From contig NC_088314.1 of NCBI RefSeq assembly GCF_910592395.1, forward strand, positions 14,324,001 to 14,388,000: DNA of 64,000 nucleotides, written 5' to 3'. Positions 22,601 through 35,200 of this stretch are shown one piece after another; within the stretch, counting starts at the first letter, position 1, and every line of letters begins with the position of its first letter. The translations under genes were made by a program, and so were the position numbers. A model generated the notes under the pieces. The model was not told where the DNA came from, ran no database searches, and saw only the letters and a program-made list of their open reading frames with translations. Source of the DNA: Lineus longissimus (Eukaryota > Nemertea > Pilidiophora > Heteronemertea > Lineidae).

Positions 22601-25600
22601 TACAGGGTGGAGAAATATCCATACTCAAAATCATGTTAAAACAAAGAAACCTACCGGCAGGTGAGGTAGCTAAAAATTAGAAGCTACCGGCAGTGAAAGG
22701 GTTAAGTACCCTAAATTGCAGGCTGCAAAATTGAAAGAGGTGCCACTATAAGATGCAGGCCGGTTTTAGTGAATCTGCCCGGAAATCTCTTGCGTAACCA
22801 AAATTATAGGTGAAAAAGGGGCTACAATTACCCCATTTTACCTTAAACGTAATAATTCCATCTTTTAGTTGTGTGAAAACATTTAGTTGTAAATTTTTAT
22901 AAACGTTCAGTTTAACCCTTTCCTCATCTGTTCCTTGCAGCTGGCGTACATAATTTGCCCAACTTGATCACATATCATCCATGCTGTGGTCAGTCATAAA
23001 CTTGTAGAAAAGGTTACCAGTTTAACCCTTTCCTTGTGGCTGCCATATATAATAAAAAATTGGCCCAACAAGATCACATGCTGTGGTTAACGAACAAAGT
23101 TTGCGAGCAATCCAACAGTATTGTGGGCAGATGGCACCTCGGCAGTTTACCTGATGATATCATCTGAATGATAGGTCCACTGGGTCGTTTACTGGTTTGA
23201 CTAGTTGTATAGTAATTTTCAAATTTTTGTCATGAACTTGAAAATTAATTCTGCACGTTGGCAATCATCAAACATGTCAAAATGAAAACTGTCAATTTTT
23301 ATTTTACTTCAGAAATTTTTGAGAATTGCAAAAATGAGGAGGCCATGGCGGTTAACATGATTTTGCAGCAGCTATTTTTAATCCTAAATGCAAGAACTCG
23401 TTTTTGAGCACCCAAAATAATTTTTATCTCCTGATGATTCCATAATATGAAACGATGCATTCCGTGTCAGTGCTTACCTTGACTACAGCAGTATGAGGCA
23501 CCTCAACCTTTTTCTGGTGGTTGTTAAACATGCCATCAGGATGAACTTCGACAGCCCATGGGGGCGGAGGGGGGCCATTCTCTGGCCCATCGATGAACTG
23601 CCCATGGAAGGGAACGTGTTCATAATTGGTCGAGCGGCCTTCACAGTATGTCTCTAGGATGTACTGAAGACAGAAGAGCAGGTCAAATGTTCATAGTTGA
23701 ATGAGCACATTCTCATTATGTCTCAAGGATATACTGAACAGACATACATTTCAATCAATATGACCAATGGGTACACAGGGCATTGCCTCACCTAATATTC
23801 AGCCACACCGAAGTACATTTGTAGGCAAGGTGTTTTCTAATGAGACTACCTTACTCACTGCACTGCTGATCCCGATACATATTTTCAATTCATTCCCTTG
23901 AATAAAACCAGGGACCAGCCATCTCAGTTTTGTGAGTGGGGGGCTAGGGTTTTTAATACCTCACCTCTTTTTCAAGAAACAACCTTTCTGTCAAATCGCA
24001 TAAAACAGTAAAAACAATAAGCTTGAGGCATCCCTCAGATTGAGTTCGACCCACTTACGTGTAGTGCCGTTGACCCATCTATTTGGGCGATTGTCATGTC
24101 CTTTGCTGCCTTTTTGCCCCAACAGCAGTTCTCAGCCACCTTAGCCAACATGGCTTCCCTTGCCTCATCCTGGTTCAGATTGGCAACACTAAAAACAGAA
24201 AGTGAGAACTTGAAACATCTGATGATGCAACAACACGTGTTAGGTTTCAAAATCACCTGGCTGTTGTTGTGGTTGTATTTACTAACAAGATAACAGTAGC
24301 CAATGGTCAGGTGTACAAAACAATAGGTAACTCTATATGTCACCCACCATGGCAAAATGGGTCGCGTGTGGCATAGAAGATGAGCCTAAAATGACACCAG
24401 GACATAATAGAAGAAATTGATACACTCAGATTTCACAAAAGGCAGACAATAGTGAAATGAACAACCAGTCCGTCTCAACATGTCAAGCTCGGAGCGACAT
24501 GCGACTCATTTTACTGTGGTGGGTCACATATAATATGTAGAACATGCAGAAATCGTAGACCAAATATCTTATTCAAGCTTTAAACAAACAAAAATCCCAA
24601 CAAAGACACTGCACCTTTTTACTGTTTTAAAGACCATAGAGTACTTACTGAGCAAACTCCATGTGAGGAGGGGGTCCAGATGGTGGAGGTGGTGGTGGTG
24701 GAGGAGGCATGGCTGACACTGAAATAAGCAAATGCATCATTGGAATTATTTCATAATTGGAGGCAGTCACCATAAGGTCAATACTTGATAAGAAGGGGTA
24801 TATCTGCTGGAAGGCCCTTCAAACTGGAGCAGATTGAGTTACACCTGTCTGCAAAGGTTGTGTAGAGATGGACTTTTACACAGAAAGTGTCGAAAAATTT
24901 GTGCACATCTCCGACCAACTGACATAAATATCTTGTGTTTATTTCAGCAAGGAGGATAATTTATGTTTAACAAGGCCCTGAACATGATGAAACTTACAAG
25001 ACACATCAAAAATGTGATCACCGCGCAGTGTTAACTTTTGACTCATTTTTTGAACCTCCCTTAGTGGACACCTCTCTATTAAGGAAAACCTCTCCACTAG
25101 TTTTGGCCCCAAATTGGTTGTTTCAATTCAATTTGACCTCTCTAAACTGGACACCTCTAGGGACAGCATATGTCAGCCCGAGGGAGTCCTTAAGAGAGAG
25201 GTTCTACTGTTACTGTTAAATGAGAAGTTATTTGGTGACATACTATAGGTGTGTATGCACTATTCAATTGAAATAATCAAGTGAGGGAAATATGGGCTAT
25301 TCTCGAAGTAAAAGTATATCTGAGCCTCATCTGTAAAACGTGTGCTCAGACTAGTGATAAAAACAGTATCAATCGCTGCCAATTCTTTATCTGATTGCAT
25401 TACCAACCAAAACTTCTACAAACGAGACAAGACCACCATTGATTTTTAAGCCTATTAGCAGCTATAAATTGTCAATATTTGACCGCGTCACATCAAATAC
25501 TGCATACTGCGTAGTTGTGAATCTGAAATCTGAAAGTGCTTGTAATCGTCAGAAGAATAATGAATATTGAGTACATTGTACCTCAATAGAGAATTAGCAT

Positions 25601-28600
25601 GCCCACTTTCAGTGCCTAATTTTGACATTAAATCACCGATACCTAATACAAACCACCGATACTTACATGCACATGTGCACCAAAATGAGGTTCAAACACA
25701 TCATATTTTATTTATTGACAATTGTAGCAAAAAAAACTGATGGCATGTCTGGTTTAGGAAATAGAGAGGTTTTTGTAACGATTTCGAACGTCAGCGTTGA
25801 CTCCATATTGAGCACAGACACATGCACTGGGGTGACAACTTTTCCACCATCTTGACGGTCATCTCTATTTCATGCACTCTCAGGTCGAGTTAGGTTTTAT
25901 CCACTTTCTTGCTATCTGAAGTCACATGACGAGTTTGATGGTGTGCACTAACATGCATTGGAAACAATTCTAGCATAGGGGACTCATACGTCGTATCCTC
26001 TGTGACGTGTTGGAGTAATGAGCAACTTTTGTCTTTATCTTATCTTGGCTGTACCTACTGAATGATGAGTCATTACCAAAAGAAACACTTACTTTGACCA
26101 AATCCTCCAACTTGTTCATAGCCGCCATAAGTCTGAAACTGATTCAAGTCCGGTGGTGGCCCATCTGAAATACAAAAATTATGCATAAATATAATACCTC
26201 AGTGAAAATGCATCATGCAAGGATTTCTTCTTTTTAGGTGAGGTCAATGAAATAATATCGCGATGTCAGGCACTTTGTATGAGGCTAAAGGAAGCACTGA
26301 TATCATGATGTCTGGTGACCAATTATCACGACAATGATTCAAACCTAAAGATTTTTTTCATACACGACTTTGCTGATGCATAACGAATGCGTTGACATCT
26401 CTTGTAGTGTTTAAGGGATGGCAGTTTATTATGTAATCACTTGCCACCCCTTCCATTAACTAGCTCAACTGCAAATGCAACAAGCATGATTATAAGCTAT
26501 AATAATGACAAGAGGCCCAAGGGCCTGGCGCTCAGCTGAGTTGTTGCTGCGTTGTTCGTATATATTACATTACTCGTCAAACTCTACTAAACTAAGGACT
26601 CAAAGCCTGAGGATATTAGCTTCTGGATGTGTAACAGTGAATTACGGTAGACTGGCGCAATCTACTTCAAGCAAGCTCCACCCTTGCAATGTGTGCGCAA
26701 ACAGATAACCTAACCTATATTGGACCATCAATTCTACACACAGCAACATGATTCATCCTCAGCTGTTACCATGATGATGATGATGATGATCCTTTTCGCA
26801 AATTGGTCGTCTTCTGTCTTTCTTCCATACTTCAGTGCCACCGGATGTAGTCTGCCCTTGTGGAGGGATCCTTTCAGCACCGGGACACAAGAATCCATGC
26901 GAATTGAATCAAATGGAGAGACTAGCCCAATCACCCGCTTTTGGCTGGGTAGAAATGGGTAAATCTCGCAGACTGGACCTTAAACTCTACTGCCGACGTG
27001 TGAGGCCGGTCTGACAGATGAGTAAGTGGGGTCCACCTAATGCAGAAGGCACCAGTTTCCCTAACTAAAAGGGTAACATTAACAAAATGCTCTACCCAAC
27101 TCTATTATTGCCTAAAGGCCTGTGTACACTAGTAAAATATTAGCAACATTTTTACATTTCCAGTTGCAACAAATGTTGCAAAAATGTTGCGTAGTGTGTA
27201 CAGAGCAAAACGCGTCTTACAACATGTTGTAAAATTGTTGCAAATTAAATGCAATGCAATTCTTTGTTGCATGTTGTAAAAATGTTGCAAACTCTTCAGC
27301 CAATCAGAAATAGGATTTGCGTCATGTGATCTATCGGAGTTCATGTGACTTGAACAAGAAGCAGGTATAGCAACTCTCAAGTGAGTGTCTTGCTTTGTAG
27401 GGTGATGAAACCTTTTCTAGAAGTTTTTGTGTGACGGCTTGTCAGTCAGCCGCAACTCCTTTAGGCTGCGTATCCATAGGCTGTTCCGTGCCCTGCACAA
27501 CATTCCCTTTTTACCGCCTGGCGCGCCACACGGACAATGAACCTTCGTTGGTGTTATTGATCGTTCCCATAGGTTATGCCGTGTCACATTGCGGGCTTAT
27601 ATGCACTGTGGATTGGGAATATAGGCCCATATTGGGATTGAACATGTCCATTCTTTTGCGAGTGAACAACACGGAAGCAATGTCTGAGGCGAAATTAATT
27701 CAAGAGGTTCATCAACGGGAACTACTCTGGGACCCCGAAACTGATGATTATCATAACGAGCACGAACCTGTAATTTGTTGCTTAAAAGTCAGGTTTTATA
27801 TACATGTACATGTCAATTTGATGTTGCAAGTGAAAATACAAGTTACTTGTATTTTCATTTTCAATATTCATAAGAAATTGTCTTCTGAAATAATGACAGC
27901 GTGCGGATAAATGCGATTGACCGCTGCGAAATGAGGACTACAAAGGCCTACATGACCAAAAAGGAATATCCAATGGAGACTCAGGGCATAGTGCCAGGTC
28001 ACAAGGCTCTTACGCCATAACGCCACACTACACAAGGGCATACCCTATGGATACGCGGCCTTAACAGGCAGTGGTATGCCCCATCATCCACCCTCATTTT
28101 GATCCAGGGCCTGGTCCATATTCTCTTTGGTTATTTCGCCGCCTCTTCCGTCTCTCAACAATGACAGCTAAAATTGCTGCAGAAGCACTCAAAACACATC
28201 TTCTCTCCTTGGAATCATCCATTTTCCCTCCAAAATACCTATTTCCCTTTGTTCCCACTAAAAAGTTTGCAACAATTTACCAACATGTTGTAAAAATGTT
28301 GCGAATTTGTTGCAATTATGTTGCTAGTGAACACAGGGCCTTGAAGGGCTTGTTGCAAAATTGTTGTAAAAATGTTGGTAAAATGTTGGTAAAATGTTGG
28401 TAAAATGTTGGTAAAATGTTGCTAATATTTTACTAGTGTACACCCTGCTTAACCCTTTCACTGCCGGAGGCGCACTTCTGCGACAATCAATATTATTCCC
28501 TTTACTGCCGGAGGCAGTAAAGGGAATAATAAAACCATTGAAAACCATTGAAATTTCGTTATTGAGCGTGGTTAGCTTAAAGTTTGATAGATGGCGCGGT

Positions 28601-30500
28601 AGTATAGATGGTTCAGCAAAATATGGCGGAGGGTTTTATATTTCGATGTTTGGAAGTTTATCGAGTAATTTGAAGCCAAAATGACCAAGAAGAAACTGAC
28701 TGTGTCTGAGGTCCTTGATGAGCTGGATAAAGTGAACGATTCGGACTCTGGTGAGGAGTTCGTCGATGATGATGATTTAGATCCTGACTTTGATGTAAAT
28801 GATGATCAAATTAGCGATAATGAGAGTGTGTATATTGTGTTTTGCCAATTACATAGTTTTTTCAAAAGAATTGTCGTCCTCATTATAAATTCAAGATGGC
28901 GGTATGCAAATTAGGGCAAATTATGGTCCCATTTTGAAGATTAGGCAACACTGAACAACTTTTATATACATTGTTTTGCTCTATCTCCAGAGGCTTTCTC
29001 TCTACAGGTAAAATGTTGGTAAAATGTGGGTGGAGAAATATCCATACTCAAAATCATGTTAAAACAAAGAAACCTACCGGCAGGTGAGGTAGCTAAAAAT
29101 TAGAAGCTACCGGCAGTGAAAGGGTTAAGTCAAGTGAAACTCTTAACAAACCTTAGCAGAATGCCACCATTGAAATGTTGATAATAATGATAGCAAGTAA
29201 AAACTTTAAACAGATAGACTTGATTTTTTTAACCAACTGCCACATGCTGTTTTCTTTATTTAGTAAATTTTGAGGTAAGTATTACAGAATGAAATACTTG
29301 AATACTAGAATTGCCTGGCTCTTCTGATAATTGCACTGGTGAACACCGAAGTCGATGGGATGTGCAAAGTCATAGCTCGATCCTCTCTCTTGGTCATCTT
29401 TGAGATGTGGTCACCAAATATGTTCAAATGCAGCTGCAGATCATTCCTGTCCTGCAAAACATGATGAGGTGAGGAGATAACATTTTAATTTTGATAGAAT
29501 AGGTAAGCTAGCCAAGTTTTATATCAAATACAAGGCCAACAACAACTGATAAGGCAGCGATTTGAAATGTCAACAAACAATAAATGCGATATGATACACA
29601 CTGACACTTGCACACTGTACATAGCACAATGCTTCAAACGGGGCCGATTCATCACTCTTATCACAATGTATTCCCAATCATATCAATGTGCCGTGGGCAA
29701 ACTTCCTTGATCATTCGGCCCTAGCGTGGCGTCGATCCTCAATTACACTGTTTATGTACATTGGCAACCTTACCCGATCATATCAGAACGATGTTTATTA
29801 TTGTCTTGTTTATTCACATTAGTTCTGCTATGTGACAAGAGTTATTTGTTGAGAAATCCATGATTTAAAGCCGGACTTTGACATCGTTTCTCAGACCAAC
29901 CAAGCTGCATTTCGCAGATCGTTTTTCAACGATCGTCGACGAACTATTTCAAATTAATCACATCCAATTAAACAATCCAAGCCTTCCCTAATGTCATCAA
30001 CATGCAATAACACAAGCAGCCAAATATTATCGCCTATGAAATTGTGAATTTAATGAGAACTTACCTCTGAATTGACAGAACGCGATCTATTCCATAGCAT
30101 GGTCTCCTTACGTCTGAACTGCGCAGACTCGAGACGTGACGTTCGCTGCATGTGTGATTGGACGTTGGATAACTCGCGCGAAATTTAAAATGCTCTTCTT
30201 GGGGGGTGCTCACTAAATTGCGCCAGTAACACCACCTGGTGAGAAATTCATGAACTATGCCTATTGATAATGAAAGAGAAAGCTTTGCTCTATAAAATTA
30301 GATTTGATTCATGATCCCCAACTGAGAAATCAGCTGCTGGAAAAGTTTTTGGAAAATTTCGCTCGGTGCCACCTAGTGGCCAAACCGCTCATCCTGCCGG
30401 ACCCACATTTGGTCTATTCAGGAGTCCTGAAGGGTCTCAACGCCTCAGAGGGAAAATCTATCGCCTATCCGCCATAGTTTTGAAACGTGCCTGTTTAACG

Positions 30501-30579
<79 letters not shown>

Positions 30580-32237
30580 GGACACTCATTCTACCATTTA
30601 CTCATATGAATAGCTCAGCTTTTCAGCTGAGCTAATAATAATAATACTGATAATTTATTGATATTCAAAGTGCTAAAGAATATAAAACATTTTCTAACAT
30701 GTCGAAACGATGTACAAAAAATATACATTATAGAATAGTACAATACAAGAGTAAATTAAAGTAAAATAGCAGTAAAAACATAAAACATAAAAAATTTGTG
30801 GCAATACTCTTTAGTAAGTAGTGTTTTGAGCATGCCGATCCACCGTCGTTGTGCGTATATCCAACCTTCACTGCCGATAACTCCCCCCTGATCGGCCATC
30901 AGAAGGGCTGTTACTTTATCAGTAGTCTCCCTGCATTCCACGCCGATAAGTCGGCATGTGTTTTGAGGTTATTTTTCTAAAAAGTGTTTGTGCTTGTGAG
31001 ATGGCTATGCATGAAGGCTTTCGCCTGTGAATGAAATAATAGGCCCACCTGGCTTAAGCACAGGAAAATGGCACCAAAAACAGTTTCGATTACCCTGTTT
31101 TCAAGAATTCATAAAGACTTTATGAATTCTTGCTGCTATTGACATATCATCATATCACCAACGTTCGAGCTAATTATTTACATGCAACAAATTTAATGAA
31201 ATGGCCAGGGCCATTGTGCTCACCTCATGTGGTGGAAAGATGGATAAAGAGCATGGTATTGTGTCATGTAGTGTTAGGTTTGATGTAGGTCCAAGCAATT
31301 ACAATTTCCCCAAAATGGCCAATTTACAGTACATTCGACCTCTGTGACCTTCAAAAGTAGGTCAAATCAAAGAAGACCCGGGTGACACATTGAATGGTTG
31401 TTAGAATTAGATGTACCTATGATATAAAATTGGTGCCAATCGGGCAAGTCATTACTAGGAATAATGGCATTTTGAAGAATTTAGGATTTGGCCCCCTCCC
31501 TGGAGGCCAAACGGCAAATCAGATCGCACCAAACTTCGGTACCTGAGATCACCTGACCAAGGGGTACATGTGTACTTAATTTGTGATCAATAGTCATTGC
31601 AGTTAAGAAACGTGCCATAGTTACGGCCTGACAGCGAATTTACGCCATTTGACCTCTGTGACCTTGACAAGAAGGTCAAATTAAAAACCTGTGTGACATA
31701 TACTGTATGGTGGTTAGATGTACCCATGATATCAAATTGGTGGCAATCGGGCAAGAAGTTAAGGAATAATCACATTTTTAAGGTTTTTGGATTTTGCCCC
31801 CTGGTGGTGAAGTGGTGAATCATACTGGACCAAACTTCGGTCCCTGAGATCACCTGACTAAGGGGTAAATGTGTACCAAATTTGGTATCAATAGTCATTG
31901 CAGTTTAGAAACGTGCCATCGTTACATCCTAACGGCCAATTTACACCATTTGACCTCTGTGACCTTGAAAAGGAGGTCAAATCAAAAACCCGGAGGATAT
32001 ATGATGCACCTTTGCTAGAAGTACCTACCATATTTTTTTCAAAATTTCCCGACTACTATTAAAGGAGATATTGCATATTTTCACTTTTAACGTTTGGCCC
32101 CCTGGTGGCCAAACCATGAAACGAATCGGACCGAAACTTGGTCTCTAAGGTGTCATTACATAAGGGTACATGTGTACCAAGTTTCAACTCAATAGCTCTA
32201 ACAGTTACGAAACGTGCCCTGCTAACGGACGACGACG

Positions 32238-32269
<32 letters not shown>

Positions 32270-35200
32270 ACGACGGACGCCACGATTTGGGATAAGCTCA
32301 CCTCTGCTAAGAGGTGAGCTAAAAAGTATCCGCACCATGCAAACGATTGATCAACTGGTCACAAAATAGACCTTAAAGAGATCCAATCGTGGCACAAGTC
32401 TTTATTTAGACTAGCTGAACGTGGTAAAAATAACTAAATTGGTGATTACTTTTTATGCAGCTCAAAGGCTACATAGTCAACAATCTGAGAGGAACCCAAA
32501 ACTGCTGACATTTATCATTGGAAGCTTATTCCCGCCTAAGGTTTTAACTGGGTTGTTCAAAACTCCCCATTTTTATAAGGGTTTTGCTATAGGTTTCCTT
32601 TAATTCATATGACATTAAATGATGTAACTGACAAGAAAGTATTTGGACATCCCCTGGGAAAACAGATTAGTGCAAACACATTGACATAAAGCCAACTGTC
32701 ATATTAATAATACAAATGGGTCCTTGACAACTAAAATGTTAAAGGCAGTCTACTTAGCAGCCAGGTACGTATGTAGGTAAGATAAAGTTACACAGAGTTG
32801 CCATAGGGCTCTCAGTCAGAGTTCTCGACAATAATTTTTTGGGGCCAGGTTTTTGCACAATCTAGAATTCACTTCAGTTCTGTCCAGGTTGGCAGCAAAA
32901 TCTGTCTGGGGAAACCGGCCTGCTAAAGAATCACTTGGTTTCTGTGAATATCAAACTGGGAAGTTTTATGGTGCACTTTTCATCAAAAGTATAAATTTAC
33001 AAGGTATCATTTCTCATAATGTTTAAGGTGAATATTTGACATATCGAACATGTCAAAACACAAAACTAGTTAGCTAATTCTGAAAACAATGGTTACTGAG
33101 GGTTTAACTCTTTCACTATAAGGTCATTGTTTTATTAATCAAGTATGTGCAAACAAGTTGGAGACGCTTGATTGGCAAGTGTAATTAGTATAAGTCTTTC
33201 AATCAGAAACATGTTTGATTTGTCAAAGTTTGTATTATGTCTCCTTGGTGATTTCGTGTTGTTATAGTTTTCATGGTAAATCAAGGATTGTATAATGGTC
33301 ATTCAGGTCTTGGACTCCAGCCTGGGAACACACATATTTGGACTTCCAATCTGTATTTGTAATTGTAACTATCAATGTATTAGCTTTCATGAAAGTTTAT
33401 TGAATTAGAAGAAGTGAACAGAACCTACAGGACTCCAATTTATTTCTACCGCTAGTCTCCTTCCTTTTTCCCCCATAATATTTGGTGGAGAACCCAAAGG
33501 ATCCCAGAGAAACAAGAGGAAGACGCCAAGCGAGTGACTCAGCTCATCATGACGATATCGACGCTACCTCAGAGTATCACATCGGTGATAGCCACTCTTG
33601 GATTGACCAGTATGCCAAACGAATGGGATATCTCAGCAACTGCAGAAGGAACGTCGCTAACTCTCTTCTGGAATGCTGATGGAGCTTTAAAACGAACTGC
33701 TGCACCTCTAAGGATCAAAGGTTTGAAATCACCTTCAACACTTCGTCGTGATAAAAACCGTATGGAACTGTATTTACAGAAAATCAAAGGACGAAACGTG
33801 AGTGACAATCCAATTAGCATGCCTTCACGGAAGATGGTTTCATCAATAGCCAAGCCAACTTTTGCAGAGACACATGTCGACAATCCAGAGGACTTCTCCC
33901 ATCAAGAAGATTTTACATCAATTCAAATTAGGACTAGGAGTGTGTCATCACAAACTGATGTAGACTCCGTGCCTACGAGAGTGTCGGTTGGTGTTCAGTG
34001 CAAACCAGAAACAAACACCTATGCGAGTCAGTTTGCTCCAGAGACTCACACCGTGACAGTACAATGCAGCCAAGAAAAGGTCTCAAAGTCAGTACAGTAT
34101 GTGTGCAGCAGCACGTCTGTTTCTGTACAAGTTGCCTCTGAGCGCAACTCAGCATCCGTCCAGTGTGCTATGGCTAGTCAGTCCGACAATGACAAGGGGA
34201 GGGCGGACAGAAAACCCTCAACAGTTTTCGACTCGGGACACGAGCATGTGATGCCAATCCAGAATGTGCACGGTGATGAATTACAGAAAGATTCAATGAA
34301 CAGTTTGGCCACGAAATTTAATTCATGTGGAAATGAAATTGGTAATAATGATGTGATAAGTGTCTTGAGTATCTACCAAGGACAACATCCGATGAATATG
34401 TTTCCACAATATCCCATTTATAGGATACCGAACAGGGATTTACTTGGTTGCACACAGTACATCGCTATCCCTATCCAGTCACTAAATGGATGTGAGAGTA
34501 AAACTATTTTCTTGCCAAATCGATGCACAATAGCGGACTGCATCAGAGAGTATTCAGAGTTTGATACGTCTCTAAATGAACAGGATGTTTTTGTATATTT
34601 TGATCACCCAAGACTAAAGCGAACATTCACATTAGGAAGCAACGCCCCACTCCGTCGATTGCCAAGCACAGGAACACAAATGATTGGACCTAAAGGTGGC
34701 CTTTGTAATCAAGTTAGCATCACCATGGACTTCAGTAAGGCAAATGCAATGTTAAATTTAAGATACTGAACAAAAACAAAAAGAGTAGGGTTTCAGATGT
34801 GTGGACAACTGGAATTTGCAGGAGCAAATCTCTTAAAACAACAGGAGTATTTTATGGGGTAAATTTTGTTATCACATGACACTGAATATAAACTGAATTT
34901 TAGAACAATGAAATGATTTGATCTGCGTTTGACATTTATACTGGACTTCTGGCCACATTCTGAAGACGCAACTATTTTCATCTGCCTCGAAAAAGATGTT
35001 ATGAATTATAAAATTGACTTTCATTTTGATGAGTTTATGTGCACAATATAGCTATTTTGACTATGGAATAGTGTGAAGAATTATGTTCACTTATTGAATT
35101 TCATGTTACTTCATTTTGCAATTTCATGTATACTTTTATATGGTTTCGTCTTTAGTGACTTCATTTTGTAATTTCATCTATACTGCTATTTAATCTTGTC

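Larger units (their letters stand above)
20987..23477 (-). other. Intron before the cassette
   Basis: 2.5-kb intron containing the 642-bp piggyBac derivative at 22060-22701. A diverged repeat near 22917-23100 begins each time with TTTAACCCTTTCC. Confidence 0.6.

Noticed and set aside
27431-27910. 159-residue ORF
   Set aside because: Crosses the boundary of a MITE, has no domain or splice context, and looks like chance.
29305-30100. The 60-residue gene as an alternative 3' end of the SSUH2-like gene
   Set aside because: Upstream SSUH2-like exons end in phase 1, while its exon 2 starts in phase 0 and its exon 1 has its own ATG.
32059-32301. Arginine-rich minus-strand ORF
   Set aside because: Translation of the (GAC)n microsatellite.
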